A DNA stretch of 10,753 bases from Candidatus Uhrbacteria bacterium (GCA_016866635.1 VGLT01000021.1:1-10753); one strand, 5' to 3'. Shown: positions 1-5,900, numbered from the stretch's first letter. Numbers and translations are program-made. Notes: generated by a model from the sequence alone, not told the origin.

Positions 1-971
1 CGACCGCGTTTAATTTAAAAAATGTAGACTTGGCGTTCCCGCTCGGAAAATTTATTTGTGTGTCCGGAGTGTCTGGTTCGGGGAAATCGACGCTGGTGTT
101 GGATATTTTGGGTCGTGCCTTGTCCGCCCATTTTTATGGCGCCAAAGATCCAGCGGGAGAGCACAAAAAGATTGAGGGAATTGATAACTTGGACAAGGTT
201 GTGTCTGTTGATCAATCACCTATTGGCCGTACACCGCGATCTAACCCCGCGACATACACGGGCGTGTTCACATCCATTCGCGATTTGTTTACGGAAATTC
301 CAGAAGCAAAAATGCGCGGGTTTGATGCAGGGAAATTCTCTTTCAACGTGAAAGGGGGAGGACGATGTGAAGCGTGTAGTGGGGATGGATATATCCAAAT
401 CTCCATGCAATTTTTGCCAGACGTGTATGTCGAGTGCTCGGAGTGTCACGGACGTCGCTATAATTCTGAGGCGCTGGAAATTCATTGGCGTGGTAAAAAT
501 ATTGCGGACATTTTAGAGATGCCCGTGGAAGAAGCACGACGGTTCTTTGTCGATCAGCCCTTGATCTATGAAAAGTTGTCCGTGTTGCACGAAGTCGGAT
601 TGGGATATGTGAAACTTGGACAGCCAGCGACAACACTTTCTGGTGGAGAAGCTCAGCGCGTGAAACTGGCGACAGAATTGTCGCGACGTGCCACGGGAAA
701 GACGCTCTACATTTTAGATGAGCCAACGACGGGTTTGCATTTTGATGACATCAAGCGCTTGCTGGTGATCTTAAATGCGCTCGTCGACAAAGGAAATACG
801 ATTTTGGTCATCGAGCACAACTTAGATGTCATCAAATGCGCCGACTGGGTCATTGATATGGGGCCAGAAGGGGGATTGCGCGGCGGAGAGGTATTAGCCG
901 AAGGGAAGCCAGAGGAGGTGGTGAAGATGAAAAAGAGCTGGACAGGGAGGTATTTGAAGGATGTGCTGTAG
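1..971 (+). CDS. uvrA: UvrABC excinuclease subunit A, C-terminal third (5' end outside window)
   Basis: UvrA is the ATP-dependent damage-recognition subunit of nucleotide excision repair; it loads UvrB on damaged DNA. The reading frame is open from base 3 and runs in from the left edge, so about 322 C-terminal residues of a protein usually near 940 residues are present. In order one sees the second Walker A (GVSGSGKST), the characteristic VSVDQSPIGRTPRSNPATY stretch, a zinc-binding pair CEAC and CSEC about 19 residues apart, the ABC signature LSGGEAQRVKLA, and Walker B LYILDEPTTGLH followed by the switch histidine region VIEHNLDVI. All key residues of the C-terminal ATPase are intact, with a normal C-terminus. 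The family assignment is secure; only the truncation by the window prevents checking the N-terminal half. A gap of about 40 bp separates it from rplS on the same strand. Confidence 0.97.
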   Translation, partial: TAFNLKNVDLAFPLGKFICVSGVSGSGKSTLVLDILGRALSAHFYGAKDPAGEHKKIEGIDNLDKVVSVDQSPIGRTPRSNPATYTGVFTSIRDLFTEIPEAKMRGFDAGKFSFNVKGGGRCEACSGDGYIQISMQFLPDVYVECSECHGRRYNSEALEIHWRGKNIADILEMPVEEARRFFVDQPLIYEKLSVLHEVGLGYVKLGQPATTLSGGEAQRVKLATELSRRATGKTLYILDEPTTGLHFDDIKRLLVILNALVDKGNTILVIEHNLDVIKCADWVIDMGPEGGLRGGEVLAEGKPEEVVKMKKSWTGRYLKDVL

Positions 972-973
972 GC

Positions 974-1002
974 TTGACGCAAGTCTTTGTTTCTATTATC
1001 CT
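974..1002 (+). promoter_or_regulatory. Possible promoter of rplS
   Basis: TTGACG at 974-979 and TATCCT at 997-1002 are separated by 17 bp. The predicted transcription start falls only a few bases before the rplS ATG at 1013, which would give a nearly leaderless mRNA; no SD precedes that ATG. The -35 is close to consensus and the -10 matches at four of six positions. This is inference from sequence only. Confidence 0.4.
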
Positions 1003-1012
1003 CTTCGCACAT

Positions 1013-1381
1013 ATGTCGAGTTCCATTACCCCCATGAAATTGCCAGCGGATATCAAACCCGAGCAGATCAAGACCGGGATGACGCTCCGTATCCATCAAA
1101 AAATCAAAGAAACCGATGTGAATGGGAAAGAAAAAGAGCGTATCCAGGTGTACGAGGGTTTGGTGATGAATATCGGTGGAAAGGGGATTTCCAAAACCAT
1201 GACGGTACGCAAGATGTCCGGTGGCTTTGGTGTCGAAAAGATTTTTCCATTAACGTTGCCTTCCATTACGCGCATCGAGCTCGTAAAGATGGTCAAGACG
1301 CGTCGCAAGAACATCTCGTTCATTCGTCACTCAAAGAAGCGTTTGCATGAAGTGAAGGATATTAAGCTGAAAGTAGTGTAA
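1013..1381 (+). CDS. rplS: 50S ribosomal protein L19
   Basis: L19 is a large-subunit ribosomal protein located at the interface with the small subunit. The 122-residue product, counted from ATG 1013, shows the family core: a basic strand-rich N-terminal part with ERIQVYEGLVM, then GGKGISKTMTVRKMSGGFGVEKIFPL, and the closing IELVKMVKTRRKNISF motif. Length fits the family (about 115-125). A TTG in the same frame at 974 would add 13 residues, but they are hydrophobic and unlike L19, and that TTG lies inside a likely -35 box, so ATG 1013 is preferred. There is no recognisable SD. The gene ends directly before a strong hairpin terminator shared with the convergent gene on the other strand. Confidence 0.95.
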   Translation: MSSSITPMKLPADIKPEQIKTGMTLRIHQKIKETDVNGKEKERIQVYEGLVMNIGGKGISKTMTVRKMSGGFGVEKIFPLTLPSITRIELVKMVKTRRKNISFIRHSKKRLHEVKDIKLKVV

Positions 1382-1383
1382 TC

Positions 1384-1420
1384 AAATCAAAAGAACGGGC
1401 CTGACCCGTTCTTTTGATTT
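1384..1420. terminator. Bidirectional intrinsic terminator between rplS and the minus-strand cluster
   Basis: A 16-bp perfect inverted repeat (1384-1399 and 1405-1420) encloses a 5-base loop. The stem core is AGAACGGG/CCCGTTCT, and A-rich and T-rich outer arms provide a U-tract in both directions. It starts three bases after the rplS stop and overlaps the stop codon of the convergent gene (1419-1421), so it can end both transcripts. Confidence 0.9.
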
Positions 1421-2300
1421 ATGGTGAGGAGAGCCCCTTATCTTGATCTATCGAGTGTGTTCCTTTGTGAATGATATCCAGAGCTAAATCGAGATGACTG
1501 TCGATCGGATTGCCAAGCGTATAAGTAATGTAAAAGGCTTCGGAGATATCGTCGATGTATTGATTCCAGTTAGAACCAAACCACCCCCGGGCAACCTCTT
1601 CTGTCTTTGCCCAGCGGAGAACCCCGCCGCGGGTTACGATATAGGTTTTGGGATCGGTTTGGAATTTTACCAGGCGTGATCCTGGGTGATAGGTGACGTT
1701 TGCGCCAATCGGAATGAGAGACATTTGATCGAGCGGAATAATTTTTACTTTGGAGAAGTCTGGGTACCAGGTGAAATAGGTTTTCTCATTTGGAAACACG
1801 TAGCGCTTGCCATTGGAGGCGTAATAATACACGGCCGTATCGCTTAAGTTTTTGGCATCATTATCATCTGGAATTTTGATGAGATCGCCGACCGACAACG
1901 GAATCTGTAAGCCATCTTTGAATGTAAGAGTGACAGATTTCTGCAAAGAAACATCGCCGACTTTTGCTGTGATCACGCTTGTTCCATCACGCAACGAGCG
2001 AACCAAGAATCGTGCCTTACCAAAGGCGTCGGTCGTGTCGTTTTGTTTCACGATTTCATCTTGAGCACCACGAGAAGAAGTGAGGGTAACCTTCAATCCC
2101 TCCAACTGCATCAAGTTCATGTCTTTGACGGTAACGCTTACGATCGCATTATCTATCCCATCTGCTTTGAGACTGTCTCTGTTTGTTCCGATCGATGAAT
2201 AGAGCGTATCTGGAGCCAGCGCAACCGTAGAAAAGGGGATGACAAACAACGAAAGAAGGAACGAGGCAAAGATGGTTTTCATAAATGTTATATGTTTCAT
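1419..2300 (-). CDS. Secreted Ig-like domain protein with a Patescibacteria-type C-terminal module
   Basis: The 293-residue product begins with a signal peptide (hydrophobic stretch LLSLFVIPFSTVALA, residues about 15-29), so it should be exported. Residues about 35-126 resemble an invasin-type bacterial Ig-like domain, with alternating strands and a TDAFGKARFLVRS segment. Residues about 140-265 form a Tyr/Trp-rich module (VYYYASNGKRYVFPNEKTYF, then NVTYHPGSRLVKF, then GGVLRWAKTEE) that I associate with many exported proteins of Parcubacteria, function unknown. No membrane anchor or sortase motif is seen at the C-terminus. The first ATG overlaps the stop of the upstream kinase gene (ATGA). A second in-frame ATG at 2282 (MKTIFASFLL) gives an equally good signal peptide and may be the true start, because the first one arises from a 14-bp tandem duplication. 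Role is probably structural or adhesive; this is inference. Confidence 0.8.
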   Translation of the reverse strand: MKHITFMKTIFASFLLSLFVIPFSTVALAPDTLYSSIGTNRDSLKADGIDNAIVSVTVKDMNLMQLEGLKVTLTSSRGAQDEIVKQNDTTDAFGKARFLVRSLRDGTSVITAKVGDVSLQKSVTLTFKDGLQIPLSVGDLIKIPDDNDAKNLSDTAVYYYASNGKRYVFPNEKTYFTWYPDFSKVKIIPLDQMSLIPIGANVTYHPGSRLVKFQTDPKTYIVTRGGVLRWAKTEEVARGWFGSNWNQYIDDISEAFYITYTLGNPIDSHLDLALDIIHKGTHSIDQDKGLSSP

Positions 2301-2314
2301 GTTATATGTTTCAT
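2287..2314. repeat. Exact 14-bp tandem duplication at a gene junction
   Basis: GTTATATGTTTCAT occurs twice in succession (2287-2300, 2301-2314). On the minus strand the first-read copy encodes the last codons of the kinase (MKHIT, stop completed in the next copy) and the second copy encodes an alternative N-terminus (MKHIT again) of the following gene. Confidence 0.95.
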
Positions 2315-2839
2315 GATCTGTTCCACGGTTTCTTCTGGCCCACTATTTTTTGTCGTATCAATCACCAAATCATACTGTTTTTGATCGCGGTAGTCGATCC
2401 CGTAGTAGCGTTGATAGTGGTCGACCTCGGTCGCGACGCGATCAGAGAGAGCCTTTTTTGTTTCCTCGAGCGACGCATACGCACGCTCTTTGAGGCGTTC
2501 GTCTTTATGTGTAGTAAACACACGTCGTGCCGCTTCATCCGGACTACAGATGAGCAGAATTTTGAATGATTGAGGGATAAAGTGCCAGGAAATCCTTCCT
2601 TCCATCACAAATTGATCTTCCTTGCTTGCTAGCTCTTTTTGATAGGCATCAATGTGTTCATCCTGAGTTGGCCCGCTGTCTCCGAGGGCATAAAATTCGT
2701 CCACGGTCATCCCTTGCTCTGCCGCCATTTTGCGTACCAACCCACCCATGGAATAAAAATTCATCCCAAGCCGTTGCGCGAGCATTTTTCCGACCGACGA
2801 TTTACCCGCTCCAGGAAATCCCGAGATCGTAATGATCAT
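2297..2839 (-). CDS. Cytidylate kinase-like P-loop nucleoside monophosphate kinase
   Basis: The 180-residue product starts MIITISGFPGAGKSSV, a Walker A P-loop at residues about 7-14, and continues with the LAQRLGMNFYSMGGLVRKMA segment of the archaeal-type CMP kinase family (AAA_18 / Cytidylate_kin2). Further family features are the EFYALGDSGPTQDEHID region, the VMEGRIS substrate strand, a CSPDEAARRVF helix and a C-terminal arginine-rich lid region (DERLKERAYASLEE). The predicted role is phosphorylation of CMP or dCMP. The ATG at 2839 lies one base after the stop of the pseudouridine synthase gene, so the two are surely cotranscribed; the frame is open further upstream, but that would overlap the neighbour by 90 bp. 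Substrate cannot be proven from sequence and other NMP specificity is possible. Confidence 0.8.
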   Translation of the reverse strand: MIITISGFPGAGKSSVGKMLAQRLGMNFYSMGGLVRKMAAEQGMTVDEFYALGDSGPTQDEHIDAYQKELASKEDQFVMEGRISWHFIPQSFKILLICSPDEAARRVFTTHKDERLKERAYASLEETKKALSDRVATEVDHYQRYYGIDYRDQKQYDLVIDTTKNSGPEETVEQIMKHIT

Positions 2840-2840
2840 A

Positions 2841-3794
2841 TTATGAATGACGAAATTCCTCGATGAGTGTGGTGAACGCTTGGTCAGGTTCAAGTTGATA
2901 AGAGCGTCTCTCGTGAGTCGCTGGATCAAGAAAGGTGAGACCGATGCTCTGCAACATGAGTCGAGGCGGCTTTACGTTCCGATCGGTTTTTTTATGGTTG
3001 TAGAGCGTATCGCCAATCACGCCGTGCCCAAGCGCATGGAGATGGGCGCGGATTTGATGCGTGCGGCCTGACAGAATCGTGAGTTCCAGGAGGGTTGCTC
3101 CCACAAATTTTTCTTTGATTTGGTAGTGTGTCCACGCGGCCTTTCCCTGCTCTTCTTGGGAGGGTCTGGCGGCCATGCGTGCTTTGCTAGAGGAGTGCGC
3201 AATACGAAATTTAATGTCACCCTCTTCTTTTGTCATCTCGCCATGCACCAGTGCGAGGTAAGTTTTCTCAATGTCTCGCTCCGCAAATTGGCGACGTAAC
3301 TCGTCATACGCTTGCTGAGTCTTTGCGATTACCATGAGCCCACTTACTTCACGATCCAGACGATGCACGATTCCCGGTCGTTCCGGTGACTCTCCCACGC
3401 GCGCTATTTTTGGGTCGTGCTCCACTAACCAATCAATAAGCGTCCCTTCTTGTGTTTTTGCATCAGGATGAACAAGAAGTCCGATGGGCTTGTCGATCAC
3501 GAGAAAGTCGGGGGTTTGGTCGATGATTTGTGGTTGCGGAGCTCGGAACGCGGAGCTCGGAGCGCTAGATCCCGAGTCTGGCGTTCTGCGTTCCGCGCTC
3601 AGCGTTCTGCGATAGGTGACAACGTCGCCACTCTTCAAAAACCGATGCACGGTCGCCGTTTTATCATTTAACAAAATTGATCCATGTTTGATCAGCTTTT
3701 GAATAGCCGAGCGCGAGAGGTCGGGGAGTTGCTCGGTTAAAAAGAGGTCCAACCGGCTTCCTGCGTTGTCTTCAGTGATAATCCATTCTTGCAT
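2841..3794 (-). CDS. RluA-family (RluD-like) rRNA pseudouridine synthase
   Basis: This enzyme isomerises uridine to pseudouridine in RNA, most likely 23S rRNA. The 317-residue protein, counted from ATG 3794, has an N-terminal S4 RNA-binding domain (about residues 8-65, SRLDLFLTEQLPDLSRSAIQ), a low-complexity linker, and a catalytic domain. The latter contains the motif GIVHRLDREVSGLMVIAKT, whose Asp is the catalytic residue, a LTILSGRTHQIRAHL motif and the PPRLMLQSIGL segment near the end. The usual Thr of HRLDxxTSG is Val here, a mild departure. A GTG in frame at 3818 overlaps the terminator hairpin upstream and is less likely. No SD is visible. The linker is encoded by a small repeat-rich GC-dense tract (3536-3611). 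It is the first gene of a tight cluster with the kinase and the secreted protein. Confidence 0.92.
   Translation of the reverse strand: MQEWIITEDNAGSRLDLFLTEQLPDLSRSAIQKLIKHGSILLNDKTATVHRFLKSGDVVTYRRTLSAERRTPDSGSSAPSSAFRAPQPQIIDQTPDFLVIDKPIGLLVHPDAKTQEGTLIDWLVEHDPKIARVGESPERPGIVHRLDREVSGLMVIAKTQQAYDELRRQFAERDIEKTYLALVHGEMTKEEGDIKFRIAHSSSKARMAARPSQEEQGKAAWTHYQIKEKFVGATLLELTILSGRTHQIRAHLHALGHGVIGDTLYNHKKTDRNVKPPRLMLQSIGLTFLDPATHERRSYQLEPDQAFTTLIEEFRHS
3536..3611. repeat. Short repeat cluster inside the rluD-like gene linker
   Basis: GCGGAGCTCGGA occurs at 3536-3547 and 3550-3561, and GCGTTCTGCG at 3581-3590 and 3602-3611. The two halves are also partly complementary: the reverse complement of the right half contains GAGCGCGGAACGC, similar to the left half. 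The tract is read in frame and adds a Ser/Ala/Pro/Arg-rich linker between the S4 and catalytic domains. It looks like an inserted palindromic repeat element tolerated at a domain boundary. Confidence 0.75.
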
Positions 3795-3810
3795 GGGGGG
3801 ATCATAAACT

Positions 3811-3842
3811 AAAAACACCTGCCGGTGAAGGCAGATGTTTTT
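3811..3842 (-). terminator. Intrinsic terminator downstream of tRNA-Ile
   Basis: The arms AAAAACAcCTGCC (3811-3823) and GGCAGaTGTTTTT (3830-3842) pair with one mismatch around a 6-base loop; on the minus strand the hairpin ends in a T run. It lies 3 bases past the tRNA 3' end and 17 bases before the rluD-like ATG, so it separates the two transcripts. Confidence 0.8.
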
Positions 3843-3845
3843 AAT

Positions 3846-3917
3846 TGCGCCCGGTAGGATTCGAACCTACAGCCATCTGTGTATAAGACAGACGCTCTAC
3901 CATTGAGCTACAGGCGC
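3846..3917 (-). tRNA. tRNA-Ile with anticodon UAU
   Basis: A complete 72-nt cloverleaf can be folded by hand. The acceptor stem is GCGCCTG with CGGGCGC (one G-U pair), the D-stem GCTC/GAGC, the anticodon stem TCTGT/ACAGA with loop CTTATAC, the variable loop TGGCT, and the T-stem GTAGG/CCTAC with loop TTCGAAT; the discriminator is A. The anticodon at positions 34-36 reads UAU (plus-strand bases 3883-3885) and would decode AUA isoleucine codons directly. No CCA is encoded, in keeping with the cca gene at 6518-7948. AUA codons are in use nearby, for example in the riboflavin kinase (KDIEEA segment). A UAU isoleucine tRNA is uncommon in bacteria, most of which use a lysidine-modified CAU tRNA. 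Confidence 0.95.
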
Positions 3918-3933
3918 GTATTAAACCGAGAAA

Positions 3934-3962
3934 ATAGAACCATAAAAAACATGATAGGTCAA
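3934..3962 (-). promoter_or_regulatory. Possible tRNA-Ile promoter
   Basis: On the minus strand TTGACC (3962-3957) and TTCTAT (3939-3934) are 17 bp apart, and the -10 lies 16 bp ahead of the tRNA 5' end. The -35 is close to consensus but the -10 is weak. Confidence 0.35.
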
Positions 3963-4013
3963 AGTTTAGTTTATCATATTTGGCTAACATTAGTCTTTTT
4001 TGTTGTTTAAGTA

Positions 4014-4042
4014 TTGACAAAAGGATAAAATCGTGTTATTCT
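4014..4042 (+). promoter_or_regulatory. Strong sigma-70-type promoter for the structured RNA
   Basis: A perfect TTGACA at 4014-4019, a 17-bp spacer and TATTCT at 4037-4042 lie in AT-rich surroundings. The predicted start is near 4049, at the beginning of a GC-rich tract with many complementary arms. It is the best promoter match I find in the window. Confidence 0.8.
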
Positions 4043-4048
4043 AATAAC

Positions 4049-4290
4049 CTACGCTGAAGAAGCGTCTGTACCTGTCCGCTCCGCCGACGCGGACGTAAAA
4101 GCCCCGCGGGGCGCACACTTGAACCGGCCGGTGCCGGATCAGAAATGGGTCGAGATCGTCTCCCCCTAAGTTCTGATATAGCTCGAGCCAAGCTCGCTAT
4201 ACGAGAGTGTGCGTCCCCGGGGCAAAACCAGGGTCATAAGACCCGCAGCTGAAAGGCCGTTGAGCAGTATCTCGCTCCGGCCTTCTTTTA
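4049..4290 (+). ncRNA. Candidate structured non-coding RNA of about 240 nt, family unknown
   Basis: The tract between a strong promoter and a terminator contains little but helices. Hairpins are ACGCT/AGCGT (4051-4065) and GTCCGC/GCGGAC (4074-4094). A long closing helix joins 4101-4119 to 4206-4223: 5+4+8 base pairs (GCCCC, GGGG, CGCACACT) with small bulges. Inside this helix are CCGGC/GCCGG (4124-4137), ATCAGAA/TTCTGAT (4138-4144 with 4171-4177) enclosing GAGA/TCTC, and a hairpin TATAG..CGAGC/GCTCG..CTATA (4177-4201). After it come GGGTC/GACCC with an ATAA loop (4231-4244) and the terminator. No convincing protein is encoded. I compared it from memory with tmRNA, RNase P RNA, SRP RNA, 6S RNA and the FMN riboswitch; none of their conserved motifs is present. 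It may be a free-standing RNA or a leader acting on the riboflavin genes 48 bp further on. Confidence 0.6.
4253..4290 (+). terminator. Terminator of the structured RNA
   Basis: AAGGCCG (4253-4259) pairs with CGGCCTT (4278-4284), and an inner GAGC/GCTC helix (4262-4265, 4274-4277) extends the stem; CTTTTAATT follows. It lies 48 bases before the riboflavin kinase ATG, so it could end a separate RNA or act as an attenuator. Confidence 0.7.
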
Positions 4291-4337
4291 ATTCTAGAAA
4301 TCTTTACATTTCATCCAAAACCCGGCATGCTTGCCGT

Positions 4338-4700
4338 ATGGAGATCCATGGAAAGGTTGTGAGAGGTAAGGGCGAAGCACAGAAACTAGGGTATCCAACA
4401 GCCAACCTCGAGTATCAATCCGAGCAGGTGCCGGAACACGGCATCTGGGTGTGTCGCGCATCATTAGATGAATCGCAAAAGCCCGACTTGTTCGGGCTTG
4501 CGGTTATTGGAATGTGGAAATTGGATTCTGGCTTGCCAAGTGTTGAGGTGTATTTATTGGATTTTGATCAGGATATCTTTACGCATTCCATGAATGTTAT
4601 TTTGGATAAAAAGATCCGTGACTTGAAAAAATTTTACGATATGAGAAGTTTGGTATTACAGATTGAGAAGGATATAGAGGAGGCGAGGAAACTGTTCTGA
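4338..4700 (+). CDS. Standalone riboflavin kinase (FMN-forming), without the FAD synthetase domain
   Basis: Riboflavin kinase transfers phosphate from ATP to riboflavin to give FMN. The 120-residue product equals only the C-terminal kinase domain of bacterial RibF: it starts MEIHGKVVRGKG, has the LGYPTANL motif (PTAN at residues 20-23), the strand VEVYLLDFD with the expected catalytic Glu at residue 70, and the closing KIRDLKKFYDMRSLVLQIEKDIEEARK helices. Bifunctional RibF is about 300 residues, so the N-terminal adenylyltransferase half is absent, not broken off: an upstream terminator and a non-coding tract fill the space. The frame is open back to 4209, but that stretch is the 3' part of the structured RNA and does not look like protein. 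The sequence DIFTHSMNV replaces the usual DLYGKxIxV, a divergence that could affect activity. A small hairpin CGGCA/TGCCG lies directly before the ATG. The gene is two bases from riboflavin synthase and surely cotranscribed with it. Confidence 0.85.
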   Translation: MEIHGKVVRGKGEAQKLGYPTANLEYQSEQVPEHGIWVCRASLDESQKPDLFGLAVIGMWKLDSGLPSVEVYLLDFDQDIFTHSMNVILDKKIRDLKKFYDMRSLVLQIEKDIEEARKLF

Positions 4701-4702
4701 CT

Positions 4703-5305
4703 ATGTTTTCGGGAATTGTTCAACAAACGTCGCCAGTGATTGCTGTCGATAAGAAGGAGGGATTAACCAGGATCGTGATTGATCTTGGGGATTTAGCGAA
4801 TGGAATCAGGCAGGGGGCAAGCGTGTCTGTCTCAGGAGTCTGTTTAACGGTCACGCATATTGATGGAGCAAGCATTGCGTCTGACATGATGGAAGAGACG
4901 CTCACAAAGACGACGCTTGGTTCATTGAACGTTGGTGATACAGCAAATATCGAGCGCTCGATTCGAGCGGATGCGGAAATCGGCGGTCATCGCGTGTCAG
5001 GCCACGTCACGGGAACCGCGACCATCATGCATCTAGAAACACCACCCAACAACCATATTCTTACGTTTGAATGTGACCCGGCGTGGATGGAATACATTTT
5101 ACCGAAGGGATTTATTGCCCTCGATGGATGCAGTTTGACGATCGTGGATGTGTTTCCCAATCGATTTACTGTGCACTTGATTCCAGAGACACTCCGGATC
5201 ACGACCTTTGGAACGAAAAAGGTAGGTGATCGCGTGAATTTGGAATTAGATCCAACCACGCAAGTGATCGTGGAAACGGTAAAAAAATATTTGAGTAATA
5301 AGTAA
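4703..5305 (+). CDS. ribE: Riboflavin synthase (alpha chain)
   Basis: The enzyme dismutates two molecules of 6,7-dimethyl-8-ribityllumazine into riboflavin and a pyrimidine that is recycled. The 200-residue product has the two lumazine-binding repeats: residues 1-97 with the N-terminal MFSGIV, SVSGVCLTV (Cys47), MMEETL and the LGSLNVGDTANIERS block, and residues 98-190 with GGHRVSGHV (His101), the KGFIALDGCSLTIVDV block, LIPETL and VGDRVNLELD. Length and motif order are those of the family, and all expected catalytic-site residues appear present. The ATG is two bases after the kinase stop, so the pair makes riboflavin and converts it to FMN; genes for the earlier pathway steps are not in the window. 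The last codons (AGT AAT AAG TAA) are part of a 7-bp tandem repeat array, so the extreme C-terminus SNK is repeat-derived. Confidence 0.95.
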   Translation: MFSGIVQQTSPVIAVDKKEGLTRIVIDLGDLANGIRQGASVSVSGVCLTVTHIDGASIASDMMEETLTKTTLGSLNVGDTANIERSIRADAEIGGHRVSGHVTGTATIMHLETPPNNHILTFECDPAWMEYILPKGFIALDGCSLTIVDVFPNRFTVHLIPETLRITTFGTKKVGDRVNLELDPTTQVIVETVKKYLSNK

Positions 5306-5334
5306 TGTGTAATAAGTAATGAGTAATGAGTAAT
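5293..5334. repeat. Heptanucleotide tandem array (GAGTAAT type), six units, at the ribE/HD-gene junction
   Basis: Units in order are GAGTAAT, AAGTAAT, GTGTAAT, AAGTAAT, GAGTAAT, GAGTAAT. The array includes the ribE stop codon and ends two bases before the ATG of the next gene. The same repeat type occurs at 10466-10500. Confidence 0.95.
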
Positions 5335-5336
5335 GT

Positions 5337-5900
5337 ATGACAGACAAAGAGATTTTGAATTTTTTCTTTGAACTTGGGCAACTGCGTCGCATTAAGCACG
5401 AGGGATGGCGTTTAGCTGGGATCGAATATCCAGACAGCGTCGCCGAACATTCTTTGCGAGCAGCTCAGATCGGACTTGTGTTGGCTCATTTAGAAACATA
5501 TGAAAATCCCTTAGAGGTATGTGCCATGCTCGTGTTTCATGATATTGGCGAGTGTCGCATTGGAGATTTACATAAGGTGGCAAATCGTTATGTCCAAGTA
5601 GATGAGGATCGAGCGGTGAAAGAGCAACTCGTCTCACTGGGTGAAGTTGGAGAATCCATCTATACGCTGTGGAAACAGGTAGAGCATAAGGATACGCGCG
5701 CTGGGATCATTGCAAAAGATGCAGACTATGTGGAGCAAGGTATTTTAGCAAAAGAATATGTTGAGCGAGGATACGTTTCAGCTGAGGATTGGATCAAGAA
5801 TACGAGTAGAGCTGTAAAAACAGACTCGGCCAAGCGATTATTAGCCGAACTTCCACACACGACATCGACAGATTGGTGGCATGGCTTGAAAAAATTGTGA
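5337..5900 (+). CDS. HD-domain phosphohydrolase, YfbR/HDDC2-like (putative 5'-deoxynucleotidase)
   Basis: Members of this HD family dephosphorylate deoxynucleoside monophosphates using a divalent metal. The 187-residue product carries the full set of metal-binding residues: His38 in SVAEHS, the HD pair His68-Asp69 in VFHDIGE, and Asp128 in IIAKDADYVEQ. The N-terminal LGQLRRIKHEGW..AGI segment matches the HDDC2-type start (LK-x-RTGW). Length is typical (180-200). The ATG at 5337 directly follows a 7-bp tandem repeat array, which is the only leader it has after ribE; an SD-like GAG within the repeat is all that could recruit ribosomes. No link to riboflavin metabolism is implied by the family, so the nucleotidase activity is inferred and the exact substrate is open. 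Confidence 0.8.
   Translation: MTDKEILNFFFELGQLRRIKHEGWRLAGIEYPDSVAEHSLRAAQIGLVLAHLETYENPLEVCAMLVFHDIGECRIGDLHKVANRYVQVDEDRAVKEQLVSLGEVGESIYTLWKQVEHKDTRAGIIAKDADYVEQGILAKEYVERGYVSAEDWIKNTSRAVKTDSAKRLLAELPHTTSTDWWHGLKKL

Noticed and set aside
974..1012. TTG start extending L19 by 13 residues
   Set aside because: The extension is not L19-like and the TTG forms part of a likely -35 element; ATG 1013 gives the normal family length.
4049..4290. FMN riboswitch, tmRNA, RNase P RNA, SRP RNA or 6S RNA
   Set aside because: The conserved blocks I know for these (for example the AGGGGCAGGGTG start of the FMN aptamer, GGAAAGTCC of RNase P, the GGAAG loops of SRP RNA, a tRNA-like T-loop and CCA for tmRNA) are absent.
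4209..4337. Longer N-terminus for riboflavin kinase beginning at 4209
   Set aside because: This stretch is the 3' part of the structured RNA and its terminator; the encoded peptide has no similarity to RibF and the family start motif begins at ATG 4338.
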